NCBI RefSeq assembly: GCF_001293735.1
Contig: NZ_BCAH01000049.1
Span: 1-32,606 of the forward strand
DNA length: 32,606 bases
Source: Limosilactobacillus gorillae
GTDB taxonomy: Bacteria > Bacillota > Bacilli > Lactobacillales > Lactobacillaceae
Direction: 5' to 3'
Shown here: positions 14,464-23,430 of the stretch, piece by piece
How positions within the stretch are numbered: the stretch's first letter is position 1
Layout of the letters: every line of letters begins with the position of its first letter
Program-made: the position numbers and the translations under genes
The notes under the pieces: generated by a model
The model's input: the letters and a program-made list of their open reading frames with translations, nothing else
Database searches by the model: none
What the model was told of the DNA's origin: nothing

Positions 14464-15108
14464 ATGACTAAAGTATTACTGATCGGAGCGACTGGGATGG
14501 CCGGCCAAGAAATTTACCAGGCCGCCACAGGGGCCGGCTTAGACGTTGTTGCTCAGGTTCGTCATGCCGATAAGGCCAAGCAGCGGTTGGGAGAAGACGT
14601 CAAGGTAATTGAACAAGACGCCCTAACCCTCTCCAAGGATGAACTGGCTAGCTTTGACGTAGTGGTGAATGCCTTTTCAACCAGTCCAGCTGACGCGGAC
14701 AACCATAAGCAGCTTGCTGCCCACTTGGTTCACCGGCTTACTGGCAATCAACGACTCTTGATCGTGCTAGGGGCTGGTTCACTCTTAGACGGTGCCGATA
14801 ACCACCTGGTAATTGAAGACATCAAAAAAACCCCCGGGGCGGCAGCTTGGATTGCCATTCCCGAGGGGCAAAAAGTTGAACTCGACTACTTACGCACCGT
14901 TACCGACGTCGATTGGGTGGGAATTTCGCCTTCCCTGACCTTTAAACCCGGCGCTGCCAGCGCTAAAATCCTGGTTGGCAAGGACCACCTGCTGAAAAAC
15001 GCGGCGGGCGAATCCTACACCACCGCTGGTACGATGGCTAAGGTAATCGTCGATGAAATCCTCCATCCATCCCACCACCGCGAACGCTTCACAGTAGCCA
15101 ACGCCTAA
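14464..15108 (+). CDS. NAD(P)-binding Rossmann-fold oxidoreductase (SDR-like)
   Basis: 214 residues. The N-terminus TKVLLIGATGMAGQEIYQAA has the GxxGxxG dinucleotide loop of atypical short-chain dehydrogenases (NAD(P)H-binding, NmrA-like). Other landmarks are FDVVVNAFST, LLIVLGAGSLL and a C-terminal MAKVIVDEILHPSHHRERFTV. It lacks a classical YxxxK catalytic pair, so it may be a dinucleotide-binding isomerase, a reductase or a redox sensor. The start is ATG 14464, 8 nt after AAAGGA; an ATG at 14455 touches the ribosome site and is rejected. Single gene with its own promoter and terminator. Confidence 0.78.
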   Translation: MTKVLLIGATGMAGQEIYQAATGAGLDVVAQVRHADKAKQRLGEDVKVIEQDALTLSKDELASFDVVVNAFSTSPADADNHKQLAAHLVHRLTGNQRLLIVLGAGSLLDGADNHLVIEDIKKTPGAAAWIAIPEGQKVELDYLRTVTDVDWVGISPSLTFKPGAASAKILVGKDHLLKNAAGESYTTAGTMAKVIVDEILHPSHHRERFTVANA

Positions 15109-15110
15109 AG

Positions 15111-15155
15111 AATCCCCCAACCGATCTTTGAGAAAGCGGTTGGGGGATTTTATTT
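15111..15155 (+). terminator. strong terminator, possibly bidirectional
   Basis: AATCCCCCAACCG (15111-15123) and CGGTTGGGGGATT (15137-15149) form a perfect 13-bp stem, followed by TTATTTTT on the plus strand. On the minus strand it would also end the transcript of the gene at 15156-15584, though the T run there is poor. Confidence 0.85.
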
Positions 15156-15584
15156 TTACATCGTCTTCCAGATGTCTTCGTCAAAGTAGCCAAGCCGGTT
15201 GACCTCAAGGGTTTTAAGGTAAGCAATCAGCTCAATGGCCGCCGAAGCGCTAATTTGATTAACGGCGTTGAGCCCGGTTCCCATTGGCACCACGTTACTC
15301 ATGGCCACCACGTCTGTCCCGTTTGCAATCTGGACCTGTGAGCACGAGATTGACCAGCGCCCACGCATGTTAGGAGCGTAGACAAAGAAAAGGTTATACT
15401 CATCAGATAGGTAGGCTGGCATGGCATAGGCCACCTCGTCCAGTGGTTGAGGCAATAAATTTTCCTGCATGGCAAAGTGGTCAAGGTTTAGCTTAGTGAG
15501 CGGGTTATTTAGCATGAAAACTGTATTTTCAAAGTCGGGGCGTCCCAGTTTCATCTCTGGGGTAATCACATCTTTTAAGCGCAT
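15156..15584 (-). CDS. hypothetical protein, 142 residues
   Basis: Not recognised. It starts at ATG after TTAGGAGAAAATT, 9 nt behind the stop of the 321-residue gene, so the two form an operon. The product is soluble-looking: no signal peptide and no membrane helix. It begins MRLKDVITPEMKLGRPDFEN, has a run of aromatic residues in the middle (YLSDEYNLFFVYAP) and an alanine-rich helix near the end (ISASAAIELIAYLKTLE). Two Met-rich segments stand out. Its promoter, partner and neighbour suggest a two-protein unit of unknown role, between gshA-oxidoreductase genes and the nitrate reductase operon. Confidence 0.7.
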   Translation of the reverse strand: MRLKDVITPEMKLGRPDFENTVFMLNNPLTKLNLDHFAMQENLLPQPLDEVAYAMPAYLSDEYNLFFVYAPNMRGRWSISCSQVQIANGTDVVAMSNVVPMGTGLNAVNQISASAAIELIAYLKTLEVNRLGYFDEDIWKTM

Positions 15585-15593
15585 AATTTTCTC

Positions 15594-16559
15594 CTAACAG
15601 AAGTTGGCCCGGTAAAAGTCATACTTTTGGGCAATATCTTTCAAGGGCTGATCCATGACGTGTTCAACCCCTTGTTCATCGACTAAAAAGCGTTCCCGTA
15701 GCTTCTGAGTGAACTGAAGCCGGACCAGCGGAGCCCGGTTAAAGATCTCCTCTACATTGGTCCCCATGATGGTAAGGTGGTCGCAGTAGGTTGGAACTAA
15801 CAGGTCCGTAAGGTCACCAAATAGGTCAGCCAAAACATCGGCGTAAGCGTGATCGGCATAACGGCGCTCATTTTCCTCCAAGCGATCATAATACTCCCGG
15901 TTGGTAAGCCCCTTTTGGTTTTCAATGGCATGCTGCTCATCGTACTGGTGGGTTAGGTAGGCGTCCCAATCCCGGTAAGCATAGGTCGTTAGGTGCAATA
16001 CCAGTTCACGCCCTTTTTTGGTAACATTTTCCGGTACCAGCTGGCCATTGGGTTCCTTCAAGTAGGGACGAGCCAATTCCTTAGCCACCAGGTAGTAATA
16101 GGTCCCCGGCAGGAGCTCTTGATCTTGATCCGGGGAGTACAAAGGCCCCTCCCCCTCTAGCTTAGGTAACCCCACGATTGATAACCGGGTCTGGTTGACG
16201 GCGTAAATAACATCTTCAATTTCCTGGTCAATCTCATCACGAGCCGAAATGACCTGTAGGACGTGGGTAAACAGGCGCGTCAGCTCGTTTTTTTCCTTTA
16301 GTTGGTTAGGGTAATAACCCGCCTGTCGCTCGTACTTACGGGTTGAACGCTCTAATTGTTCTTCAAGGGCCGTGGCCATTCGTTCAATTTGAACCGGCAG
16401 GACCGGCTCGTTAAAGGCCTCCTTGGCTACTTCGCGGACGGCCGCCCGTAATATCGGTCGCATCTCAACAAAGTCCGGGAAATCAAACACGTTTTGAAAG
16501 TCATAGTGACCGCTCGGGTCTGACTGAACCGGGTTGAGTTGGTAATTAAATTCTGTCAT
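15594..16559 (-). CDS. hypothetical protein, 321 residues, acidic and helical
   Basis: Not recognised. The ATG follows AAGGGGGCACACC. The product is mostly helical with many charged residues; examples are IERMATALEEQLERSTRKYERQ (about 58-79, possible coiled coil) and REYYDRLEENERRYADHAY (about 221-239). It ends YDFYRANFC. There is no signal peptide, membrane helix, P-loop or known catalytic motif that I can see. It is co-transcribed with the 142-residue protein downstream. The upstream gap contains a 13-nt palindrome (16615-16627) that may be its operator. The start and frame look sound because the codon use matches the neighbours. Confidence 0.7.
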   Translation of the reverse strand: MTEFNYQLNPVQSDPSGHYDFQNVFDFPDFVEMRPILRAAVREVAKEAFNEPVLPVQIERMATALEEQLERSTRKYERQAGYYPNQLKEKNELTRLFTHVLQVISARDEIDQEIEDVIYAVNQTRLSIVGLPKLEGEGPLYSPDQDQELLPGTYYYLVAKELARPYLKEPNGQLVPENVTKKGRELVLHLTTYAYRDWDAYLTHQYDEQHAIENQKGLTNREYYDRLEENERRYADHAYADVLADLFGDLTDLLVPTYCDHLTIMGTNVEEIFNRAPLVRLQFTQKLRERFLVDEQGVEHVMDQPLKDIAQKYDFYRANFC

Positions 16560-16614
16560 GGTGTGCCCCCTTTTGTTCTAGCTTAACAAGCATCCCCCCG
16601 CTTTCCCATCAGGG

Positions 16615-16627
16615 TTTTACCGTAAAA
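16615..16627. promoter_or_regulatory. palindrome upstream of the two-gene hypothetical unit
   Basis: TTTTAC-C-GTAAAA, 55 nt upstream of the 321-residue gene. A possible weak promoter (TTGAAT 16647-16642 with a poor -10 seventeen nt away) would place it on the -10 region, as an operator would be. Confidence 0.4.
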
Positions 16628-16665
16628 AGGCCGTGCGGTTAATTCAAACCTAAAATTTGGTATCG

Positions 16666-16698
16666 AAAAAGGCTTCGACTCATTCCGGTCGAAGCCTT
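16666..16698 (-). terminator. terminator of the nar operon (minus)
   Basis: GGCTTCGAC (16671-16679) and GTCGAAGCC (16688-16696) form a perfect 9-bp stem, with five T on the minus strand. It lies about 125 nt after the narI stop. The intervening stretch holds a second 7-bp hairpin (16730-16753) and no gene that I can support. Confidence 0.85.
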
Positions 16699-16822
16699 AA
16701 TTGTGCCCAGTCGCGCCCTTGATCTTTTTCAACTCCCATCTCATGAGGAGTTGGCAAAGATTGGCGTCTTTTTTGTCGTAAGAAATACCGGGTCCATCCC
16801 ACTAAAGCAAACTGTTAGGCTA

Positions 16823-17512
16823 CTAGGCCACCTTAGTCCGCCGCCGGTAAACAATGAAGCGTCGGAACATGTACTGCCACGGTAGGGTTAAGGCGTGAAC
16901 CAAGCGGGTGTACGGGAAGTAGCCAAAAACAAAGAACCCGGCTAAAACGTGAATCCGGTAAATCAGTGGTACATTAAGCATTAACTGCCACTGTGGGTTA
17001 AGGGTGAACAGGCTACGTACCCACGGACCGATTGACTGCCGGTAGTTGAAGTCAATGAAGGCCCCGTAAATCGTGCAGGACATCCCCAGCGTAATCGTGA
17101 TCAGCAAGACCCAGTCGACCATGATATCGTTCTTGGTCGAGGTCTTGTAAACCCGTGCAACAGTCATCCGCCGCCAGGTCAGAATCGCCATCCCAATCCA
17201 GGCCAAACTACCAGCTGGAATCCCCATCATTAGGGAACCAAACATGTGGTACATGTGCTCAGTAATACCAAAATAGTCGGTCCAGGCCTGGGGAACTAAC
17301 ATCCCGAGGCAGTGGCCAAAAAAGGCTAGGATAATCCCAACGTGAAAGAGGATACTCCCAATCATTAATTTCTTTTTCTCAAAGATTTCGCTTGACTTGG
17401 CTGTGATCGTCGCGTGAAAGTACTTAAACCGAATGAAGGTCCCAAAGAAAAAGGACGCCAGCATTAGGTAAGGGTAATAAACCCACAGTAGGTGGGCCCA
17501 AGCGTTATGCAT
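16823..17512 (-). CDS. narI: respiratory nitrate reductase gamma subunit (cytochrome b)
   Basis: Membrane anchor that oxidises menaquinol and passes electrons through two b haems to NarH. 229 residues with five hydrophobic segments; likely haem histidines lie in SILFHVGIILAFFGHCLGM and in YRIHVLAGFFVFGYFPYTRLVHAL. The start is ATG 17512, 9 nt after GGAGG; an earlier in-frame ATG contains the ribosome site and is rejected. It overlaps narJ by 8 nt and is the last gene of narGHJI. As lactobacilli do not make haem, function would need haem from outside (established for the group, not visible here). Confidence 0.93.
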   Translation of the reverse strand: MHNAWAHLLWVYYPYLMLASFFFGTFIRFKYFHATITAKSSEIFEKKKLMIGSILFHVGIILAFFGHCLGMLVPQAWTDYFGITEHMYHMFGSLMMGIPAGSLAWIGMAILTWRRMTVARVYKTSTKNDIMVDWVLLITITLGMSCTIYGAFIDFNYRQSIGPWVRSLFTLNPQWQLMLNVPLIYRIHVLAGFFVFGYFPYTRLVHALTLPWQYMFRRFIVYRRRTKVA

Positions 17513-18083
17513 GTGTGTTCGCCTCCGTTTCAATGCAGGAACGAATCAGTTCCCGTACCGCTTTGATTAGTTGCATATACGGATCATCAGCATCAGGCAG
17601 GGCGTTTTGAAGAAGGGAGTAGGTTCCGTCTTCAATCACCCCAAGGGCCAGCTGAAGATCGCCCTGGCGCTGGTCATCCATGAAGTCACCATAGGCAAAG
17701 AACTCCAGTAGCATTGGCAAGTAATCCGCTAGCTCACTTGTGCTCTCTGCCACGCCAAACATTTCGTACATCATTTTAAGTTTGGCAATGATCGTCCCCC
17801 GCTCACGGGAGTCAGTCATTTTGTAATAGGACATATAAAGAGTGTAGCGCCGGTTCATCTCAAACAGGCTGGCAAAATGACTCTCCTGTTCCAGTAGGGT
17901 TCCCTGGTTTAACTGGTCAAACAGTTCACCAAAGATCGCCTGTTGATCCGGGGTTAGGGCCGGATTAGTCGTCAGGGCCCGCCTAAATTCCGGGGCAAAG
18001 GTTTCTTGGTCCGGATAGTCTAACAGACGCGAAAGGGCGATGAAGACATCCTTAAGCTGGTTGAGCTTGGTAAAATTAATCAC
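17505..18083 (-). CDS. narJ: nitrate reductase assembly chaperone NarJ
   Basis: Cytoplasmic chaperone of the TorD/DmsD/NarJ family that helps insert the molybdenum cofactor into NarG. 192 residues, all helical: FIALSRLLDYPDQETFAPEF near the start, YTLYMSYYKMTDSRERGTII in the middle (the family's YLTYYxxGDTRxRG-like element), then a helix YLPMLLEFFAYGDF. The start is GTG 18083, overlapping the narH stop by 8 nt with a G-rich ribosome site upstream; the open frame extends further up but that part lies inside narH. It sits between narH and narI, the usual place. Confidence 0.92.
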   Translation of the reverse strand: MINFTKLNQLKDVFIALSRLLDYPDQETFAPEFRRALTTNPALTPDQQAIFGELFDQLNQGTLLEQESHFASLFEMNRRYTLYMSYYKMTDSRERGTIIAKLKMMYEMFGVAESTSELADYLPMLLEFFAYGDFMDDQRQGDLQLALGVIEDGTYSLLQNALPDADDPYMQLIKAVRELIRSCIETEANTHA

Positions 18084-19635
18084 GCCAAATCCCCCCGTAG
18101 AAGCTTTCTGCGTAAATCTGATTCGTGGATTCCCCTGCTTCCGCCTTCTTGAACATGCTGGAGTGTTGCGGCGCCAAGGCACAACCTGCGCACTCATCGT
18201 ATCCAAGGGTTCCCTGTTCGGATTGTGCGTCTTCAAACTGGGACTTATTGGATTGTGGAATTACGAAGCGGTCTTCGTACTTGGCAATCGCCAACAGCCG
18301 ATACAAGGAGGTGGCAGAAGTTTCTGTCAGGTCAACCTTTGCCAGTTTCTCGGTGTCAAAGTCTCGACCAGCCGTCTTAGCCCGCATGTACAAGCGCATC
18401 ATTGCCAACTTGTAGAGGGCCTGTTTGATAACCGGTACATTTCCCCCAGTTAAGAGGTTAGCCAAGTATTCCACTGGTACCCGCATCTGGTCAATGCCCG
18501 GGAAGATCATTTCAGGGTTCTTCATCGAATCACGCCCTTCAAAGTAGGACATCACTGGTGACAGTGGCGGAATATACCAAACCATTGGCATCGTCCGGTA
18601 TTCGGGGTGCAGCGGGAAGGCAATTTTTTCTTCCACCGCCATCCGGTAGATCGGTGACTTCTGGGCCGCTTCGATCATTTCCTCAGAAATACCGTCCTTT
18701 AAGGCTTGGGCCACAATTTCTGGATCATTAGGGTCCAAGAAAAGGTCCAGTTGTGCTTCGTAAAGCTTTGCTTCGTCCGGCGTTGAGGCAGCCTCCTCAA
18801 CCCGATCGGCATCATAAAGCATTGCCCCAATGTAGCGGATCCGGCCGACGCATGTTTCAGCACAGACGGTTGGCAGCCCCTCTTCGATCCGCGGGTAACA
18901 GAAGGTACATTTTTCGGCCTTATGAGTCTTCCAGTTAAAGTAGACCTTCTTATAGGGGCAACCAGACATGCAGAACCGCCATCCCCGGCACCGCTCCTGG
19001 TCGACCAAAACGATTCCGTCTTCGTCACGCTTGTACATGGCCCCTGAAGGACAAGAGGCCACGCACGGAGCGTTTAAGCAGTGCTCACAAAGGCGCGGCA
19101 GGTAAACCATGAAGGCCTGCTCAAAGTTTTTCTTGATGTCGGACTCGATCTTTTGCATGTTTGGGTCCTGGTTAACGTATTCCGTCGACCCCGCCAGGTC
19201 ATCATCCCAATTCGGTCCAGTGGTCAATTCCATGTCCAAACCGGTGATTTGTGACTTTGGCCGGGCAACAGGTTGGTGTTTTTTCTCCGGGCCAAAGAGG
19301 GTTTTGTAATCATACGTCCACGGTTCGTAGTAGTTGTCTAATTCCGGCATGTCGTTGTTGTAAAAGATCTTCCCTAGGGCAATCTTGTTCAACTTGTTAC
19401 CAGCCTTTAATTCCAACTTTCCCTTGGAATTTAGCGTCCAACCACCGTGGTAGTGTTCTTCGTCTTCCCAACGCTTTGGATAACCGACACCGGGCTTGGT
19501 CTCAACGTTGTTAAACCACATGTATTCGGCCCCGGGCCGGTTGGTCCAAGTGTTTTTACAGGTAACCGAACAGGTATGACAACCAATACACTTATCAAGG
19601 TTTAAGACCATCCCGATTTGTGCTTTAATCTTCAT
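18076..19635 (-). CDS. narH: respiratory nitrate reductase beta subunit (Fe-S)
   Basis: Electron-transfer subunit, 519 residues. Four iron-sulfur motifs are visible: CIGCHTCSVTCKN (Cys16, 19, 22, 26); CEHCLNAPCVASCPSGAMYK; CRGWRFCMSGCPYKKV, where Trp replaces one Cys as in the [3Fe-4S] site of NarH; and CTFCYPRIEEGLPTVCAETC. The start ATG overlaps the narG stop by 11 nt, implying coupled translation. The C-terminus carries an extra CxxC (GYDECAGCALAPQ). It lies on the inner face of the membrane with NarG. Confidence 0.95.
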   Translation of the reverse strand: MKIKAQIGMVLNLDKCIGCHTCSVTCKNTWTNRPGAEYMWFNNVETKPGVGYPKRWEDEEHYHGGWTLNSKGKLELKAGNKLNKIALGKIFYNNDMPELDNYYEPWTYDYKTLFGPEKKHQPVARPKSQITGLDMELTTGPNWDDDLAGSTEYVNQDPNMQKIESDIKKNFEQAFMVYLPRLCEHCLNAPCVASCPSGAMYKRDEDGIVLVDQERCRGWRFCMSGCPYKKVYFNWKTHKAEKCTFCYPRIEEGLPTVCAETCVGRIRYIGAMLYDADRVEEAASTPDEAKLYEAQLDLFLDPNDPEIVAQALKDGISEEMIEAAQKSPIYRMAVEEKIAFPLHPEYRTMPMVWYIPPLSPVMSYFEGRDSMKNPEMIFPGIDQMRVPVEYLANLLTGGNVPVIKQALYKLAMMRLYMRAKTAGRDFDTEKLAKVDLTETSATSLYRLLAIAKYEDRFVIPQSNKSQFEDAQSEQGTLGYDECAGCALAPQHSSMFKKAEAGESTNQIYAESFYGGIWRD

Positions 19636-22600
19636 TCCAGTTCACCCTCTCTAATTTTCTGACGTTTGCGTACAAGTCACGCTGGTTCCCCGTTGGTCCA
19701 TAGTAGTTCCAACCATAAGATAGCTGACCGTAGCCCCCCACCATGTGGGTCGGCTTGACGTGGATCTGGGTTGGGGCATTGTGTGAGCCCCCCCGGTTCC
19801 CCGTAATCGTTGACAGTGGCTCGTAAATTTCGTTGTCTTGGGCATGGTACATGTACAAGGATCCCTTTGGCATCCGGTGGGAGACAACCGCCCGGGCCGT
19901 GACAACCCCGTTCCGGTTATACAACTCAATCCAGTCGTTGTCTTTTACGTCGATCTTATCGGCATCTTGCGGGCTCATCCAGACTGTTGGCCCTCCTCTA
20001 AAGAGGGTCAGCATTTCCAAGTTGTCGTAGTACATGGTGTGAATGTTCCACTTCCCGTGCGGCGTCATGTAACGCAGGGTAACTTCTTTTTCCGCCGGTA
20101 CAACCTCAACGTCCCCTGGTCCCATCACTTGCGGTGGTAAGGACGGTTTGAAGGTGGCCAGCCCTTCCCCAAAGTCGAGGAAGATTTCGTGGTCCACGTA
20201 GAATTGCTGACGACCGGTCAACGTCTCCCACGGTTGAAGGCGTTCAACGTTTAAGGAGAAGGCTGAGTAACGGTCACCATTATGCTTTGCCGACGTCCCA
20301 ATTGGGGTTGGGTAGGCCTCTTGTGGCTGGGCCGTAATACTTTGGAAGGTCATCTTGTCTTCGGCGTGGCCACGACCAATATCAGTTAACATTTGACCGG
20401 AGGCCTTTTCCCGGTTTTGCCAGCCAAGGTCGGCCAGGCGACCATTAGAGGCGGTTGACAGACGTAAGATAGCTTCACAAACATTGGTGTCTTCGTCTAG
20501 TTTTGGTAGGCCAGCGTTGTAGCCGTCCAGGTGCGTTCCCAATTCATCCTTTAACTCAGCTAGTTCTGGGGTAACATCGTAGCCGTAGTTAGCGGCCACG
20601 TTTGGTCCTAAAGCAACGAATTGATCGTAAACATGGTGGAAGTTCCGTTCGATAATTGACAATGACGGCATTGTCTTACCCGGAATCGGTTCACATTCAC
20701 CTTTTTTCCAGTCCTTGATTTCCCCCAGTGGTTGACCAATTTCACCCGGGGTTCCGTGCCCTAGTGGCTGAGTCTTTAAATCATAACCGGTTTCTGGCAG
20801 GTACTTCTTAGCCATCTCGGTGAAGGTCTTAGCCAGCAGCCTAAACTGTTGCCAATCGGACCGTGATTCCCACATTGGGCTGATTGCCTTGTTGAAGGGG
20901 TGAATGAAGGGGTGCATATCGGTTGAAGAGAGATCTTCTTTTTCGTACCAAGTGGCCGCCGGCAGTACCACGTCTGAGTACATGGCCGTTGAAACCATCC
21001 GGAAATCCATGTCAACCACCAGATCCAGCTTCCCAGTCGTTTCCTCATCATGCCAAACCATCGATTCCGGCTTGAGGCGGGTATTGGCCTTGGCCAGAAG
21101 TCCATTTTCAGCCCCCAAGAGGTGCTTCATGAAGTACTCAGCCCCCTTACCCGAGGAGGCGAAGAGGTTGGAACGCCACAGGAAGAAGTTCTTTGGTTGG
21201 TTTCGCTTGGCATCTGGGTCTTCAGCAGCAAAGTGGAGCGTTCCGGCTTTTAATTCTTCAACCACCCGCTTGGAGATTTCCTGGATGTCCTTAGTTTGAT
21301 AATCATCGACAAAGGATAGCGAATTCCGGTCAAACTGCGGGTATGACGGAAGCCAGCCCAGTCGAATCGCCATTTGAACATAATCAGCGTTGTTTAAGTA
21401 ACGGTGAGCACCCTTATATACCGGTGAGTACTGCTTCTGGTTATCCATCTCTTCGTAGCGCCACTGGTCAGTAGCAAAGTAATACCAGGTCGTCCCCTGT
21501 TGCTGGCGAGCGCCACCCTTATGCCAATCATTGGCAAAGGTAATGTTAGCCCACCCTTCTTGGGGCCGAAGCTTTTCTTGTCCAACGTAGTGAGCCCAGC
21601 CACCACCTTGAACGCCGACACAACCACACAGCATCAAGAGGTTAATGATCGTCCGGTAATTCATATCAGCGTTAAACCAGTGGTTAACCCCACCACCCAT
21701 GATGACCATCGACTTACCACCGGTGTCCAGGGCGTTCTGAGCAAATTCGCGGGCAATTTGGGTGACCAATTCCTTCTTAACCCCAGTGTATTGTTCCTGC
21801 CAAGCTGGCGTAAAGAAGGAGTCGGCATCGTTTTCGTCTTCAGCGGCCAATTCATCATCTGAGCGCCGCTTAATCCCGTACTGCGCCATCATCAGGTCGT
21901 AAACCGTGGTTAAAAGGTGAACTGAACCATCGGCAAAGGTCACTTCTTGCACCGGAATGTGGCGGGCAACCACCGAGTTTCCCTCGTTAGAAAAGGCCGG
22001 GAAGTCGATTACAACTTCCTTGGTTGGGGTAGCCTGATCCTCAACGGACATGGCCGGGTCAATTGGGTTGCCAGCCATATCTTTTAATTCCAGGTTCCAC
22101 GGGGTGTCGGCATCGTAGTCTTGGCCCAGCGTTCCGTTTGGAACCACGTATTGATTGGACCTAGTGTCATAAACGACCGTCTTCCAATCGGCATTGGTAA
22201 CGGCGTCACTGGTTAAATCATTGATCCGGACGTAATGCCCCGAAGTTAAGTGGCCATTTTGGGCCGTCGAAGCAACCAGTTCCACCATGAATGGCAAATC
22301 AGAATACTGCTTAGAGTAGTTGATAAATTGCTGTTCGTGGCGCTTTTGGTAGAATTCATTTAAAATGACGTAGGTCATCCCCTGGGCAACCGCGGAGTCA
22401 CTCCCCGGTTCAGGTGCCAGCCAATCATCGGCAAACTTAACGTTCTCGGCGTAGTCCGGGCTGACGGCCACAATCTTGGTTCCCTTGTAGCGAACCTCAG
22501 TCATGAAGTGGGCATCCGGCGTCCGGGTCAGCGGAATGTTGGACCCCCACATGATGATGTAAGAAGAGTTGTACCAGTCAGCCGATTCAGGCACGTCAGT

Positions 22601-23290
22601 TTGTTCCCCCCAAACCTGTGGGGAAGCCGGCGGCAGGTCGGCATACCAGTCGTAAAAGGATAGCATTTCCCCACCTAACAGGGATAAGAAACGGGCCCCG
22701 GCACCAAATGAAATCATTGACATGGCCGGAATGGGGGTAAAACCGGCAATCCGATCCGGTCCATAGTTCTTAATTGTGTAGATTAATGAGGCCGAGATTA
22801 ACTCGAGCGCCTCAGCACGGTGAACTCGCACCATTCCCCCGTGGCCACGAGCCGACTTGTACTCGGCCGCCTTTTCAGGGTCCTCAACGATTGAAGCCCA
22901 GGCATCAACCGGACTTTCATGGCTGGCTTTGGCCTCTTCCCACAGCTTCCATAACCGTCCCCGAACGTACGGGTACTTGATTCGAACGGGACTATATTCA
23001 TACCAAGAGAAGCTGGCCCCTCGCGGACAGCCCCGTGGTTCATACCCAGGGATGTTAGCCCCACACGATGGGTAATCGGTGGCTTGGTGTTCCCAAGTGA
23101 TTACCCCCTGTTTAACGTAGACGTTCCAGCTACAAGATCCCGTACAGTTAACCCCGTGGGTTGTCCGAACAACCTTATCGTGGGCCCAACGTTGACGGTA
23201 AAGCTTTTCCCAGCGCCGGGAGTTTTCTTCAAGCTGCGTGAAGGTCCCGTTGAACTTTTCAACCTTATGAAAAAAGCGTGACTTAATCAC
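19625..23290 (-). CDS. narG: respiratory nitrate reductase alpha subunit (molybdenum enzyme)
   Basis: Catalytic subunit reducing nitrate to nitrite at a bis-MGD molybdenum site on the cytoplasmic side. 1221 residues, normal for NarG. The start is GTG 23290 (IKSRFFHKVEKFNGTF is the conserved beginning) with AGGAGGG 6 nt upstream; an earlier in-frame ATG at 23347 is rejected. The FS0 [4Fe-4S] ligands are visible: His45, Cys49 and Cys53 in THGVNCTGSCSW, and Cys88 in EPRGCPRG. The conserved YNSSYIIMWGSNIPLTRTPD and WYEKEDLSSTDMHPFIHP segments are present. There is no twin-Arg signal, as expected for the cytoplasm-facing enzyme. It is the first gene of narGHJI, divergent from the cofactor operon. 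Confidence 0.95.
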   Translation of the reverse strand: MIKSRFFHKVEKFNGTFTQLEENSRRWEKLYRQRWAHDKVVRTTHGVNCTGSCSWNVYVKQGVITWEHQATDYPSCGANIPGYEPRGCPRGASFSWYEYSPVRIKYPYVRGRLWKLWEEAKASHESPVDAWASIVEDPEKAAEYKSARGHGGMVRVHRAEALELISASLIYTIKNYGPDRIAGFTPIPAMSMISFGAGARFLSLLGGEMLSFYDWYADLPPASPQVWGEQTDVPESADWYNSSYIIMWGSNIPLTRTPDAHFMTEVRYKGTKIVAVSPDYAENVKFADDWLAPEPGSDSAVAQGMTYVILNEFYQKRHEQQFINYSKQYSDLPFMVELVASTAQNGHLTSGHYVRINDLTSDAVTNADWKTVVYDTRSNQYVVPNGTLGQDYDADTPWNLELKDMAGNPIDPAMSVEDQATPTKEVVIDFPAFSNEGNSVVARHIPVQEVTFADGSVHLLTTVYDLMMAQYGIKRRSDDELAAEDENDADSFFTPAWQEQYTGVKKELVTQIAREFAQNALDTGGKSMVIMGGGVNHWFNADMNYRTIINLLMLCGCVGVQGGGWAHYVGQEKLRPQEGWANITFANDWHKGGARQQQGTTWYYFATDQWRYEEMDNQKQYSPVYKGAHRYLNNADYVQMAIRLGWLPSYPQFDRNSLSFVDDYQTKDIQEISKRVVEELKAGTLHFAAEDPDAKRNQPKNFFLWRSNLFASSGKGAEYFMKHLLGAENGLLAKANTRLKPESMVWHDEETTGKLDLVVDMDFRMVSTAMYSDVVLPAATWYEKEDLSSTDMHPFIHPFNKAISPMWESRSDWQQFRLLAKTFTEMAKKYLPETGYDLKTQPLGHGTPGEIGQPLGEIKDWKKGECEPIPGKTMPSLSIIERNFHHVYDQFVALGPNVAANYGYDVTPELAELKDELGTHLDGYNAGLPKLDEDTNVCEAILRLSTASNGRLADLGWQNREKASGQMLTDIGRGHAEDKMTFQSITAQPQEAYPTPIGTSAKHNGDRYSAFSLNVERLQPWETLTGRQQFYVDHEIFLDFGEGLATFKPSLPPQVMGPGDVEVVPAEKEVTLRYMTPHGKWNIHTMYYDNLEMLTLFRGGPTVWMSPQDADKIDVKDNDWIELYNRNGVVTARAVVSHRMPKGSLYMYHAQDNEIYEPLSTITGNRGGSHNAPTQIHVKPTHMVGGYGQLSYGWNYYGPTGNQRDLYANVRKLERVNWNED

Positions 23291-23351
23291 TTTAATCCCT
23301 CCTAAGTAATTTACTTGGCCCAACATTGCACTGACAAAGTAAGCCATTTCC

Positions 23352-23357
23352 CTAATA
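23352..23357 (-). promoter_or_regulatory. possible -10 of narG
   Basis: TATTAG with an extended TGG element upstream on the minus strand, about 60 nt before the narG GTG; no good -35, as expected for an activator-dependent promoter. The NreC-like palindrome would be centred roughly 50 nt upstream of the transcript start. Confidence 0.4.
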
Positions 23358-23390
23358 CCAACACTAGCACTAGAATTGCTATACTACGAC

Positions 23391-23404
23391 TAGGGAAAGT
23401 CCTA
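23391..23404. promoter_or_regulatory. candidate NreC-binding palindrome
   Basis: TAGGGAAAGTCCTA in the gap between narG and moeB. It differs by one base from TAGGG-N4-CCCTA, the palindrome I recall for staphylococcal NreC (from memory, not checked). Its place relative to narG suits activation; for moeB it would lie near the promoter itself. An nreABC set is present in the window. Confidence 0.5.
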
Positions 23405-23430
23405 TATTTTAAATAAAGGAGGCGGAAACC

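Noticed and set aside
16703-16885. 60-codon plus-strand frame between the nar terminator and narI
   Set aside because: No ribosome site, and its 3' part overlaps the end of narI; the region is better explained as the 3' untranslated part of the nar transcript.
18040-18453. 137-codon plus-strand frame opposite narH/narJ
   Set aside because: No ribosome site or promoter, lies entirely inside well-supported nar genes on the other strand, and looks like nothing known.
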